Notes: generated by a model from the sequence alone, not told the origin. Shown: positions 23,504 through 33,880, counted from the first letter of the stretch. The stretch: DNA of 64,000 nucleotides from Ixodes scapularis (GCF_016920785.2 NW_024609835.1:78730795-78794794), one strand, 5' to 3'. Translations and numbers: made by a program.

Positions 23504-24480
23504 TTAATGCGCAGCTTTTAGGCGCTCGATTCCAGCTTGAGCGGCGTCGACGTCGCCGTCGCCGTCGGGGTAACCGCGAATTGCATTATGGGACGTTTTT
23601 CCTAATGACGTCACTCGTGACGTCACCGCGCGTTGCATAATGGGTAAATTTCTACGCTAAATATAGCAAAAACATTTCTCCGCTAAATTTAGCGGGAAAA
23701 CTTTTCCTCCAAATTGAGCAACAAAAAAATTGCACGCTAAATTTAGCGAAAAAATTCCACCTAAAATTAAGCGAAAAAAAATTCCCCGCGACATTTAGCG
23801 GACGAATTCCCCTCTACATTTAGCGGAAACCTTTCCCGCTAAATGTAGCTGAAAAATTCCCCGCCATATTGATCAGAAAACGTTTCCCACTAAATTTAGC
23901 GGAAAAAATTTCCCGCGACATTTAGCGGAAAAAATTCCCTCTAAATTTAGCAGAAAAAATTATCCGCTCTATTCAGCGAAAAAAGTCTCCGCTAATTTTA
24001 GCGGGAAACCCTTCCCCACTATATTTAGGGGGAAAATTCCCCGCAAAATTTAGCGAGAAAATTCTCCATTAAAATTAGCGGAAAAAATCGCACCCTAGAT
24101 TTAGCGAAAAAACTCCCCGCTAAATTGACCAGAAAAAATTCCCCACTAAATTTATCGGGGAAAATTCCCCGCTAAATTTAGAGGAGAAATTTCCCACTAG
24201 ATTTAGTGAAAAATTCCCTACTAAATTTAGCAGAAAAAAATTTCCTCTAAATGTAGTAGACAAATTCCCCGCGAAATTTAGCGGAAAAAATTACCCTCTA
24301 AATTTAGAGCAAAAAATTCTCCGCTAAATTTAGCGGGAAAGATTTCCCGTTAAATTTGGCGGAACAAATCCCCGCAACATTTAGCAGAAACATTCCCCAC
24401 TCAATTTAGCGGGAAAAGTTCCACGCTAAATTTAGCGCGGAATTTCCCCTCTAAATTTAGCGTGGAACTTTTTTTCCATT
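23504..24480 (+). mobile_element. Family S copy 6 (end B; long TAAATTTAGCGG core)
   Basis: End B (taatgcgcagcttttaggcg, then ctcgattccagcttgagcgg), a GTCGCC tract, cattatgggacg, GTGACGTCAC and cgcgcgttgcataatggg lead into about 800 bp of degenerate units around CCGCTAAATTTAGCGG. No end A follows, because the array stops at the Gypsy fragment near 24481. Confidence 0.85.
23645..24470 (+). repeat. About 30-unit array of TAAATTTAGCGG palindromes
   Basis: Units of roughly 26 bp alternate gctaaatttagcgg with aaaaaattcccc. Every unit is close to self-complementary, so either strand could form many short hairpins. Units differ from one another by scattered substitutions, indicating an old array rather than a recent expansion. 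Confidence 0.9.
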
Positions 24481-24483
24481 CTC

Positions 24484-25126
24484 GCTACCCCGAGAGAACT
24501 GCCTTCGTCAATCCCGACTGACTGTACGAATTCAAAATGATGCCGTTCGGAAGATTTCTCGGAATCTGTGCCCACTACAGACGGTTTGTTCGGGACTTCG
24601 CCAAGCTGTCCGTGCCGCTGACGCTACTCACGAAGGATGCTGTAAAGTTTGAATCGGCAGAAGAACACTTTCGGTCATTCAGTGAGAGAAAAAAAAGACT
24701 CCATACGGCCCCGATTCTCGGCCATTTCGACCAGCTTGCTGAAACAGAGACAAACACGGACGCCAGTAACACCGGACTTGGCGCGGTGCTAGTTCAAAGC
24801 CAGGACGAGGCAGGGCGAGTCATCGCACACGCGAGTCGCACGCTGTTTAGGACGGAGAAGAACTATTCATCGAGTGAAAAGGAGTGCCTTGCTGTCGTCA
24901 GGGCAATAACGAAGTTCCGCCCATATTTGTACGGAAGTCCTTTTCGCCTGGCCACAGACCAGCACTCGGTCTGCTGGCTCGCGAATCTCAAGGACCGCTC
25001 TGGACGCGTTGCCGTGTTTGACATGACTGTGGTGTACAAGCCCGGCCGGAAGCACAATGACGCCGACTGCTTGTCATGGGCCCCAGTCAAAGCCGGTCCT
25101 GCCTGCATCGAAGACGACGACGATGA
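24484..25126 (+). pseudogene. Gypsy RT remnant fused to connection and RNase H
   Basis: The frame reads AFVNPD, stop, LYEFKMMPFG and then jumps straight to RFLGICAHYRRFVRDFAKL. In Gypsy proteins those motifs are separated by roughly 100 residues that contain the catalytic Y-x-DD box, so an in-frame deletion at about 24550 has removed the RT active site. RNase H follows, with TDASNTGLGAVLVQ, SSEKECLAVV and LATDQHSVCWL holding the expected Asp and Glu residues, then VYKPGRKHNDADCLS. The frame ends where the TIR element is inserted. Confidence 0.9.
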
Positions 25127-26602
25127 AGGCCCGTTCACACAGTTGCGTTTGGAGCGACCACTATGCTTACGAACGAATGCAACCGGTTTAAATGACGAGT
25201 TAAGGCCCGTTCACACAGTTGCCTTCGAAGCGACCACAACGCTTACGAACGAATGCAACCGGTTGGAACGACGAGTTACCATAGCAACGAAGCGCCAAAC
25301 GGTCGTTTCGTTCGTGTTCGTTCGCAACGCAAGGAGTTGAGCCGGGCTGAACTTTTTCGTTACGTTCGGAAACGACCGGAGCGACAGACCAATCACAGGT
25401 CGAGGAGAGCTCGGTCGCGCGCGTTGCATGACGGTCGTGCCAGGCTCCTCCTATTTGCAAACATGGCGTCGGCGGTGATCGTCGACATGGACGGCGTCGT
25501 GAACGCTCATCGTTCCCCGTAAAAGCGCTATCCTTGACTGTGAATTTTCGTCGTGTGTCGTTATGATAACCCAGCACGTACTGGAAGGGAAGATCCACCT
25601 ACTCGTGCGGCGGTCTCGTGCGGCACTCTCAAGACAGCAGAAACGCCCGTGTCGTCCTGTTTGCTTATTTCGGCTACAGTAGTGACTTCTTAGCTTTTGT
25701 GTCCTCAAACATCGCCCGGGTTTCTTTTTTGAAGCATTCCATGCGTGTGCTCAAGTTCAAGGTATTACTGGTGCGTATAAAGGATGCGAATTCTCGCGCG
25801 CTTTCATCACCCGAGAAAGGTGATTAGTGTTAGCAATCCTGAACGCTCGCAACGTCTACCTGATCACGAAATTATATTTCTACGTTGCTATATTGCAGCT
25901 AAGATTACATCGTCTTTTATAATCGTAGATAAAGCGTGTGGCGAGATTTGTACTGTTGGCAAAGTCGTGTATTAAAGTCGCGGTCGTGTAAGACGACGTA
26001 CTGCATCTTTTTCTTTTTTGAATGCACTACCCTGCAAACGTATCCTGAAAAAAAAAGAAGAAAAACTTGAAGTCATAGAAGACGGTCTGTCTATTTTTTG
26101 TCACGCAAGTGAGTGGCAGCGCGTCCCCTTCTTTTTAGAGGCACCACTGAAAGAGCCGACGGCAGCCGAGATACGGTCGCCGTGCTGCCGACCCGCCGCG
26201 CTTGTTGCAGTAGTTGCACGAGTATGCACGCGGCGCAGAGCGGTCGCTCCGGTCATAACGGACGCAGTCGTGGATAACGGGTTCGGTTCAAATGTCTGAA
26301 CCAGCCTTTACACAGCTATTTTAGGCGCACAGCAAATCTTCATGACTGTACGCCGTAGCCGAAACTTTCGGCTGCTCCGGTGAGGACCTCGCGTCTTCGC
26401 CATGTTTGTAAGCGTAGCTGGGCTGCTTACTATTGGCTAGAAGCAAGAGCTGAGGCTTGTTTCTCATTGGCTGTTGATTCGTGTGGTTGCATGCGGTCGC
26501 GTATGTGTGTACACGTCGCGCACAGTTGTCGTTGAACTCGCAGCGGTTGCATTCGTTCGTAAGCACTGTGGTCGCTCCGAACGCAGGTGTGTGAACGGGC
26601 TT
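25127..26602. mobile_element. 1.5-kb TIR element inserted in Gypsy pol (TGA flanks)
   Basis: Left TIR AGGCCCGTTCACACAGTTGC and right TIR ...GTGTGAACGGGCTT, with longer inverted homology covering cttacgaacgaatgcaaccg. TGA flanks both sides (25124-25126 and 26603-26605). The left TIR is duplicated in tandem at 25204. The interior (25425-26140) is homologous to the interior of the element at 30213-31874, which has different ends. The frames inside have no recognised domain. Confidence 0.8.
25425..26140 (+). repeat. Shared interior segment, copy in the Gypsy-inserted element
   Basis: Partner of 30610-31325. It begins near gttgcatgacggtcgtgcca and ends near agcgcgtccccttc. A short frame starting at an ATG inside aaacatggcgtcggcggtg is not preserved with the same start in the other copy, so coding is unlikely. 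Confidence 0.85.
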
Positions 26603-26605
26603 TGA

Positions 26606-27894
26606 GTGTTTCCTCGGCACTCTGGATGTCAGTGACATTGCAGCACTCCAATGAGACGACCCTGAACAGAGAAAGCTCATCGAGCACCTGGAGGGACAAG
26701 CGAGTACGGTTACCCGTGCTTTCTTACGAATCCTGCCTACCTTCTCCCTACGGCAAGGAGTTCTGTACAAAGAGAACTTCGTCAACAACAACAAAGCATG
26801 GCTGATGGTTATTTTTTCCAGCCTTCGAGGAGAAATCTTCCAGAAAGATGTCATGACGACCAAACGGCTGGACACCTTGACTACAGCAGGACACTCACCA
26901 GGATTCGAAAAAATACTACTGGCCGAGGCTACCGAAAACCGTTCACCTCTACACTCAATCCTGCCACGAGTATCACCGACACAAGAAACCGCCGACGAAG
27001 CCATCAGAAATTTCGCATCCGATTGCCCCCCCCCCCCCTTCCTTGTCCAAGCCGTTCCAGCAGGTCGGAATTAATTTACTTTGCCCTTTCCCGCCGTCGA
27101 ATTCGGGAAACCGATGGCACGGTACGCCGAGACGAAAGCCCTTCCATCAAGTACGGTTGTTGAAGACACCAAGTTTTTCGTCGAGTTCATTGTCCTCCGG
27201 CACGGCGCCCCCAAAGTCCTCATTACAGACCGCGGATCATTGTTCATGGCCCAGCTGGCGCAAGAGATCCTTCGTCTCAGTGGCACCGGCCACATCCAAA
27301 CCACTGCGTACCATCCGCAGACAATTTCACTAACGGAAAGACTAAACAAAACTATCGCCGATATGATCTCCATGTATCTCTACGTAGAGCACGAGACATG
27401 GGGCAGCAGTTACCCTACGTCTCGTTTGCTTAAAACACAGCGATGCAAGAGACCACAGGAATAACACCGTTTCAGCTGGGGTATGACCGAAAAGTAACGA
27501 CCATGCCCGACGCGATACTACCCAACGAATCAGCTGACGATGGGAGCCCCGACGCCCGGGTGGTTGCTCAACGAGCCGAAGAAGTTTTCCAGCTCGCCCG
27601 ACTAAGAATTCAAGATCAACAACGTGTCGACGCTATCTGGTACAACCTTCGCCGTATCGACGTTCGCTTCAAGCCCAAAGACCGTCTGTGGGTTTGAACC
27701 CCGATACGACGACGCGGTCTAAGCGAGAAACTGCCGAAGCGCTGCTTCGGACCCTACAAAGTGCTTCGTCCACTCATGGCCCTGAACTACGAGGTGATGC
27801 CCGACGGAACACGGCCTTGGTCACGCCGCCCTCCACGACCGGAGGTCGTCCACGTTGTGTGCCTCAAGCCGTACTACGATCGATAGGACTGTGA
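26606..27894 (+). pseudogene. Gypsy integrase and C-terminal region, frameshifted
   Basis: Three or more frames together give the pre-integrase linker, a degraded zinc-binding region (HSPGFEKILLAEATENR and SRSELIYFALSR segments), and a catalytic core with RYAETKALPSSTVVEDTKFF, GAPKVLITDRGSLFMAQL (Asp), and YHPQT.SLTERLNKTI (Glu of the D,D-35-E triad). QETTGITPFQLGY and PKDRLWV follow. Frame breaks occur near 26860, 27040-27080, 27450 and 27690. It continues from the RNase H part across the inserted TIR element. Confidence 0.88.
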
Positions 27895-28044
27895 AGTGCG
27901 TCTGGTACTACGCTTGATAGGATTGTGCTTTACAGGTCTCTGTAGTTTCCCGCTATCTTTGTTTTGTTTTGCCGTTATGTTTCCCGGCGCACCGCATCTA
28001 GACGATGTGCTTCAAAAGGGGGGAGTAATGCCACGCACATCGCT

Positions 28045-28150
28045 GAGCGAGAGCGTACGTAGCCGAATAATTATCGTGCTTGGCTGTCGCGCGGAGGATC
28101 TGGGTTCGATTCCAGCGAGCGGAGCGTTCTTTTATTTACTATTTTTTCTT
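28045..28150 (+). other. tRNA-like unit (A and B box), probable SINE head
   Basis: A perfect B box (ggttcgattcc) sits in a 4-bp T-stem, ctggg..ccag, about 28103-28119. An A-box-like tagccgaataatta lies roughly 45 bp upstream. A T-rich stretch follows (28131-28150), as in tRNA-derived SINEs. The acceptor stem is not convincing, so this is not called as a functional tRNA. It lies where the Gypsy 3' LTR would begin. Confidence 0.6.
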
Positions 28151-28227
28151 GGTGTTTTTGCAAAATCTAGAATTGTTTCGTCTGATCGAGTTACGAGTGT
28201 TCTACGCGCCCGACGTTCTAGGCCGAA

Positions 28228-28335
28228 CATGGGCGTACCAACCGGGGGGGCAAGGGGGGCGCTTGCCCCCTCAGTTCTCAGAGTGGGGGGGCAAGGCATG
28301 TGTTTTGTCCCCCTGAGACGGCCGCCACTGGGCAG
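28228..28335. repeat. G-rich MITE-like fragment
   Basis: The segment caaccggggggg, caaggggggcgcttgccccc and ggccgccactgggc resembles the class of G-rich MITEs whose ends read CAGTGGCGG. Compare the clear hAT-type MITE at 17402. The left TIR is not found and no TSD is visible. Confidence 0.35.
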
Positions 28336-28451
28336 GGCAAACACTGGCGGGCGGCGCCCAAGGAATGCCAAGGGCACTGCCCCCCGACCCGCGCGGGACT
28401 ATTTTTAACGCGCAGGCGATACAAACCCTAGCAACGACGCTCACGCCGGAT

Positions 28452-29151
28452 CAGACTTGTACACGTTACTGAAAAAAAGTAACTGATTACAATTACAATT
28501 ACTACAGTCAAAAAAGTAACCGATTACCGTTACTGATTACTGCCTCCCAGAAGTAATTGAACAATTACTGCAAAGTAATTGATTACTTTTCAAGTTACTT
28601 TCACGTTACTTCTTATTGCGATGACAGAAATACACAAATACACAGTAAAATATTGCGTACACAATTTTGTTTGGTTATTGTTCCCTTTTTTGTTTTCAGA
28701 CCCGCACCTTGTCGTGTAGCTGACGCGTCGACCTAAGGAACAAAGCCCACTAAAAAGTCAATAGCGAGTTCCCGCTTCCCGTCGACTTTATCAGCAATCT
28801 GCAACGAGATCCGGGACTCCCCAGCCAAGGCTGGTGGCGCGCTTGTAGAAGAGCGTGGCGCAAAAGAAAAAAGGATTTGCCGACTAATCCTAGTTTTATT
28901 TTTTTTAGATGTTAAAAAAATGTCAATCATTTTTGCTCCATGGCTGAGTGACTATGCTGATTTTTGTGAGAAAAAAGAATTGTGGGATGAAAAATGTAAT
29001 TGGTAATTGTGTAATTGATTACAGAAAAAAAGTAATTGAATTACTCCGAGCGTTACAGCTTGACAAATGTAATTGAAGCGTTACAAAATTACACTTAACT
29101 GTAATTGATTACAAGTAATCAATTACTTGTAACGCGTTACGTACAAGTCTG
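28452..29151. mobile_element. GTAAC-rich TIR element, copy B (perfect 8-bp TSD)
   Basis: Starts CAGACTTGTACACGTTAC and ends gtaacgcgttacgtacaagtctg with TIRs CAGACTTGTAC. The octamer CGCCGGAT is duplicated exactly at 28444-28451 and 29152-29159, so the boundaries are certain. The terminal 150 bp on each side are dense in gattac/gtaatc and gttac/gtaac. The 700-bp unit has no coding capacity and is the best-bounded member of the family. Confidence 0.95.
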
Positions 29152-29221
29152 CGCCGGATTGAGTGGTTCGTGGAGATAGGCGCTGCTGCCGTCAACATAG
29201 GCAGCGAATACAATGCGAGTT

Positions 29222-29320
29222 TCCGAAGAGGTAGCGTAACTTAGTGGTAAGATGTCTCCCTCACACGTATCAAACCCCGGTTCTATTTATGGTGTGGGCT
29301 TACTTTTTTTTATTTTTTTC
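29222..29320 (+). other. tRNA-derived SINE-like unit
   Basis: An A box, tagcgtaacttagtggtaag, and a weak B box, cccggttctattt, lie about 50 bp apart and are followed by gtgtgggcttac and a T-rich tail. The same layout and similar sequence, with a better B box, occurs on the minus strand at 63170-63262. Ixodid ticks are reported to carry a tRNA-derived SINE family (Ruka); whether this is a member needs a comparison. Confidence 0.55.
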
Positions 29321-29439
29321 CTAGAACATTTTGTTTGGTCGAGGCATTTGGCGATATTTACGACATTTATGTTTTACAATTAACACTAAAAAACGAATGC
29401 TGTTGACGAAGCATCGCTGAACTAAATCGTATGGGACTC

Positions 29440-29640
29440 TATTTACGGAAGTGCGTGGCGGACAGCGGAGCTTGGGTTGCCGACTGGACGCCGCAAAGCG
29501 GCGTGTACGGGAGGGGGGGGGGGGGGGGGGGCCTAAGTAGGTTAATACATTTATAATTAGCAGCCACACACTGTCGTCGCGGCGTGAACGCAGGCGCGGG
29601 GGTGGATTGACGCGCTTCGAGTGATACACGCGCGGTCCAA
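29440..29640 (+). repeat. Dispersed repeat, copy 1 (poly-G interrupted)
   Basis: The segment ggacagcggagcttggg, a G20-type run, cctaagtaggttaata and aattagcagccacacactg matches the reverse complement of 61880-62050. Both copies have the ggcctaagtaggttaat and attagcagcc blocks in the same order. No gene; the G-run probably varies in length. Confidence 0.7.
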
Positions 29641-29899
29641 ATCCGAAATTTAAAGGGCCAGTGCAACGATTTTTAGACTTTGGCCAATTAACTGCGGAAA
29701 TTAATCTGCGTCACCTATGAAACGAAAAACCGAAAGCCGCATTTTCTTGCGAGCGCTAGTTCTTATTAAAAAAATGAAACAAATCGAAGGTCGAAGTGCC
29801 TCTCAACTCTCCACGCCGACTTTCGAGTGACATCTCTGGGGGTTCACGAGGTTTTTCCTTGGGCCCTCTCTTCAGAGACCCCAGCCGCATCCTCCGCGA

Positions 29900-30212
29900 T
29901 TGACATAGTTTTTGCGGACTCTAACAAAAATTTTATTAAAAACACATAAACCCGACGTTTTGGGACCCGCTCGATCCCTTGGTCACGGGTGACTGTAGGT
30001 GGGGGCGCGGTGGGGAAGGTTGCCTAGGCGGTTGGCCTTGCTAAGGCTTAACCCAGAGGGCGCTGGGGAGGGGGGCGCGGTGTGGAAGGTTGCCCAGGCG
30101 TTTGGCCTTGCTAAGGCTTACCCTAGAGGGCGCGAAGTCCAGACACGTACGCGCTCGGGAGAGTGCCCTTGGACCGGTTCACGTTCTTGCTCGGAAAAAC
30201 CAGGACTCTAGA
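29900..30212 (-). repeat. PLE1 pLTR, 3' side
   Basis: Inverted match of 33880-34197. It contains two tandem, diverged units of about 65 bp (gggcgcggtgtggaaggttg, then ttggccttgctaaggctta). The bases cccgacgttttgggacccgc correspond, on the minus strand, to the GAAACGTC-like core found in PLE-associated hammerhead motifs, here degraded to caaaacgtc. Confidence 0.8.
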
Positions 30213-31874
30213 TTAAAGGGACACTCAAGCGGTTTTTGGAGAAGCTACTTTTTGGTGCGATGGTGTTAAGGAAGTGTCAGTGAATGAGTATGTTCAGTTT
30301 TAGAAGGCAGAAAGGCCTATTAATCACGCAGGAATAAAATACGTGCGGACTCTTTTCTGTACTTGCGAGGACCAATGAAATTATCGTATGTTTGAAAATT
30401 TTGGCGGTCTTTTTAAACTTTCGCTAAAAAAACAATTTTCAGTTCATTTAAATATGTTGTGCATGATAATTTCACAAGACGTAAAATATTTCTAGCTTAG
30501 AATACGCGATAGCGCAATTATCGTTTCACAAACAAGGGACTACGTTTTCTATTTGCCTTCCTCCGCGGGGGGTGAATTTCCCGTTCCCCAGGGATGCGCG
30601 GAAGCGCACGTATCTCCGCGCGTTGCAGGCCGGCTCCTTCTATCCGCAAACTTGGCGACGGTGGTGATCGTCGGAATGGACGGCCTGGTGAAAGCTGATC
30701 GTTCCGCGTAAAAGCGCTATCCTTGACTGTGAGTTTTCGTCGTGTTTCGCTATGATAACCCAGCACGTACTAGAAGGGAACACCCACCTCCTCGTGCGGC
30801 GATGTCGTGGCAGCACTCTCAAGATAGCAGAAACGCCCGTGCCGTCGTGTTTGTTTACTTCGACTACAGTGGTGCTTTCTAAGCATTTGTGTCCTCGAAC
30901 ATCGCCCGGATTTCTGATTTAGCGCATTTCATGCGTGTGCTCAAGTTCAAGGTATTACTGGCGCGTACCGTATAAAGGATACGAATTTTCACGCGTTTTC
31001 ATCACCGGAGAAAAGTGATTAGTGTTAGCAATCCTGAACGCTCACAACGTCTATCTGATCACGAAATCATATTTCTACGTTGCCATATCGCTGCTAAGAT
31101 TACATTGTCTTTTATAATCGTAGAAAAGGCGTGTGGCGATATTTGTACTATTGCAATGTCGTGTATTAGAGTCGTGATCGTCCAAGACGGCGCTGCATCT
31201 TTTTATTTTATTTTTTTCATTCGCTGTACCCTGCAAGCCTATCAAGAAAAAATAATAAAGCTTTAGACTAGGAAACTGTCTGTCTATATTCTGTTACGGC
31301 ATTGAGTAGCAGTGCGTCCCCTTGACATCACGTACCAGAGGTAACGCTGCGATGTCAAACATTGGTTTGGTTACGACTTGCCCCAACCGCAAATCGAAGA
31401 ACGCCCGAAAAGGTCTGCGTTTCGTCGTCCTCGGAACCCGAACATGACTCCGAAGCGCTGCTATCGTCCACATCGCACGTCGGAGTGGCGTCATAGGAAA
31501 TCATCCCCAGGTCGGCTGTCCGCCGAAGAACTTCAACCTCTAACGGCGTCAGGTCCTCGAGCGTAGAAAACTCCGCCATGATCGGAGCTCGAATGACAAA
31601 GAGGTTCGGCCGATGCGGCTACCTCGGGATCACTGCGCGACGGAACGTCGTCCAACGCCATTGGCCCGAGATCCTTTTGATAAGCGTGCGACGACCAATG
31701 AGAGTGGTTTCGTTTTCGGATGGATCCGAGGTTTGGCGGCCTTCAATTACATTTTTATTAAAGAAATAATCACCGTATGACTATACTTTTTGGTTTTTAG
31801 GGATACTTAAGGCGTCTAAATTCAGCTGTCATTATCAAAACACGAACTCAAAAACCACTTGACTGCCCCTTTAA
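30213..31874. mobile_element. TTAA-flanked MITE 2 inserted in PLE1
   Basis: Left end TTAAAGGGACACTCAAGCGG, right end ...CCACTTGACTGCCCCTTTAA. The matching position in the other PLE1 arm (33866-33890) reads ctagatgaaggcg where this arm reads ctagaTTAA...TTAAggcg. The empty site is therefore preserved in the same element and confirms a 4-bp TTAA insertion. The interior shares about 700 bp with the differently ended element at 25127-26602. AATAAAG occurs near 31254; no domain-bearing frame. Confidence 0.9.
30610..31325 (+). repeat. Shared interior segment, copy in MITE 2
   Basis: Homologous along its length to 25425-26140: for example aaaagcgctatccttgactg, gataacccagcacgtact, gtgctcaagttcaaggtatt, attagtgttagcaatcctga. 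The two copies differ by substitutions and small indels. Their host elements have unrelated termini (TTAA-AGGGACA versus TGA-AGGCCCG). Confidence 0.85.
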
Positions 31875-32210
31875 GGCGTTTCCATCAATGTCCCTCGGGG
31901 GCCACGATCTGGGTCCCGTCAAGGGACAAAGAGTGCCCCGTTTTTTGCTCGTGCTCTTCCAGGCGCTGGTTTCAGTGTCTTTCTTTCTCACGTCGTATTT
32001 GTGTCGTCGAATACGATCCGGAAAGTTTTTCGTTTCCCCCATATAAGCAACCGGGCAATCCGCGCAAAGCACGCGGTACACGAGACCTTGAGCCCTTTCC
32101 CTTCCTGGTCTGTCTTTGGAGAGAGGAAGCCGCCGACGAATGGTAGACACGGGCTTGTGGGAGACGGCAATGCCGTGTTTCCGAAGGATGCGTCCGACGG
32201 TCTCACTCAC
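31875..32210 (-). pseudogene. PLE1 GIY-YIG endonuclease domain
   Basis: The frame reads GLVYRVLCADCPVAYMGETK, then FPDRIRRHKYDVRKKD. The VYRV...CPVAYMGET block corresponds to the GIY-YIG pair (here VYR..AYMGET), followed by the Arg-rich helix of PLE endonucleases. A second copy of this stretch, inverted and differing at several residues, lies at 33642-33870. Downstream of KKD the frame drifts from the HEQKTGH seen in the inverted copy, indicating an indel. Confidence 0.85.
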
Positions 32211-32219
32211 ATTCTTCAG

Positions 32220-33617
32220 TTAAGGGAGACAGATCCGATTAGAGGGTCTCGAGGTCGGAGTTACAGGGGGGCGGCGTAGGCGTATGTAGATGTCGTTTAT
32301 GAACCGCTTTGGGTAACCATTGTTAACTAGATCAGCTTTGTTCTTAACTTCTTCTCGTAGGGCCTCCTCCATAGAACACATAGACAGCGCCCGTCGGAAA
32401 AGGGCACTGACCACTGAGGCCTTGCGCGATGTGTTGTGATACGACTCGAAGTCCAGATATCTACCGGTGTGCGTAGGTTTTCGGTATACCGCGAGGTTGA
32501 GCGCGTCAGAAGCTCTCTTGACGCTCACATCTAGAAACGGGAGCACGCCGTCTGTCTCTCGCTCCACCGTGAACTGAATCGACGGTTCAACGGAGTTCAA
32601 ACACTGGCACAGGCTTTCAACCTCACTGGTTTCGACGATGCAGAAACAATCATCCACATACCGGAGGAGGGTCTTGGGCTTTGGATTAAGGCAAGAAAGA
32701 GCTCTTTGTTCGATCTACTCCATCGTGAGGTCGGCCATGGTAACGGAGATTGCAGCCCCCATGGCAGTTCCACTCGTTTGCTTGTAGAAGCGTCCATTGA
32801 ACGAGAAGTATGTGCTCGAGAGACACAGCTCCAGAAGGCGGCAGATTTCGTCCACGGACAGACAGGTTCGTTCTGCTAACCCGGAATCGGCGGAAAGGGC
32901 CGTCCGGGCCACAGAAAGTGCCAGGGCACCGGCACATTCGTGAAGAGTGACAAGACGTCAAAGAAAACCAGAGATTCGTCGGCGTTCACCTTTAGTCCTT
33001 TGACGAGATCGATGAAGTGACACGAATCTCGCAAGTATGTGTCCGTGGTTCCAGTAAGGGGGGAGATGAGCTGGTGCAGGTACGCCGAAACTTCACGTAG
33101 TGGGGAAGTAGTGAAGTCCACAATGGGGCGGAGGGGTACCTCCGGCTTGCGGATTTTCGGTAGACCGTACAAAGCGGGAGCGGACCCGTTGCGACAGATT
33201 AACCTAAGATAAAGGCTGCGTGAATCCGGGTGCTCCTTGAAAATGATAGACAGGGCCCTGTTTAGGTATTCTGGATCTTGCCGGTGGGGTCTTTCTGTAG
33301 GGGCGCATACGCCGAAGTAGAGAGCATATCCGTCACCTTTCGGTTGCAGGAGCTCTTGCCCAGGACCACCGTTGCGTTGCCTTTGCGGGCAGAACCACGA
33401 TGGCGTCGTTTTCCTTCAGGCTACGAAGGGCGCGGTGTTCGGCGGACGAAATGTTATGCTGGCGACGGTGCACCTGTGCAATATTCCCGGTAGCCTTGAG
33501 CCGAACCTCTAATTGTAGAGAGGGGTCCAGTCTACGAATACCGTCTTCAATGGCGGCCGCCATAGCGGGAATGGGAGGCTTACTCGGGACGTTGAACCCG
33601 CGTCCTTTTGCCAGCAC
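32220..33617 (-). pseudogene. PLE1 reverse transcriptase (frameshifted)
   Basis: Read on minus: a basic N-terminal region (33333-33617; NISSAEHRALRSLKENDAIV), YGLPKIRKPEVPLRPIVDF, VFFDVLSLFTNVPV (first catalytic Asp region, D-V-x-S-L-F-T-N-V-P), FNGRFYKQTSGTAMGAAIS, then MDDCFCIVETSEVESLCQCL with FLDVSVKR and VYRKPTHTGRYLDF. These are the Penelope-type RT blocks in the right order. The frame changes near 33340, 32900, 32720 and 32650, so it is not functional. Confidence 0.88.
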
Positions 33618-33641
33618 GGATGTTTCTGTCGGAGAGCACCC

Positions 33642-33880
33642 TTGAAGACAAGTTCCTTACGAATACACATAAGCGACCGGGCGGATTGCCCGGTCGCTTA
33701 TCTGGGCCAACGGAAAAACTTCCCGGATCGTATTGGACGACACAAATACGACGTGAGAAAGAAAGACACTGAGGCCAGGGCCCTGGCAGAGCACGAGCAA
33801 AAAACGGGGCACTCTTTCTCAACTCGACGAGACCCAGATCGCGGTCACCGAGGGACATTGGAGGAAACGCCTTCATCTAG
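33642..33880 (+). pseudogene. Inverted GIY-YIG fragment at PLE1 5' end
   Basis: The plus strand encodes DCPVAYLGQRKNFPDRIGRH, then KYDVRKKD and AEHEQKTGHSF, the same domain as 31875-32210 in the opposite orientation. It is contiguous with the inverted pLTR. PLEs commonly carry partial inverted or tandem copies at the 5' end. Confidence 0.85.

Larger units (their letters stand above)
24481..28044 (+). mobile_element. Ty3/Gypsy LTR retrotransposon fragment, internally deleted and interrupted
   Basis: In order on the plus strand: the start of RT, then RNase H (to 25126), an inserted TIR element (25127-26602), then integrase (26606-27894), a polypurine tract (aaaaggggggag, about 28014) and the first bases of what would be the 3' LTR. 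gag, protease, most of RT and both LTRs are missing. Stops and frameshifts are frequent. It was present before the inserted element. Confidence 0.9.

Noticed and set aside
28060..28125. Functional tRNA gene
   Set aside because: The T-arm and B box are good, but I cannot pair an acceptor stem or a standard anticodon arm. SINE head preferred.
31878..33880. Telomerase-related gene suggested by the Penelope-type RT
   Set aside because: The presence of GIY-YIG, inverted pLTRs and a TSD identifies a Penelope-like retroelement; multiple frameshifts exclude a host gene.
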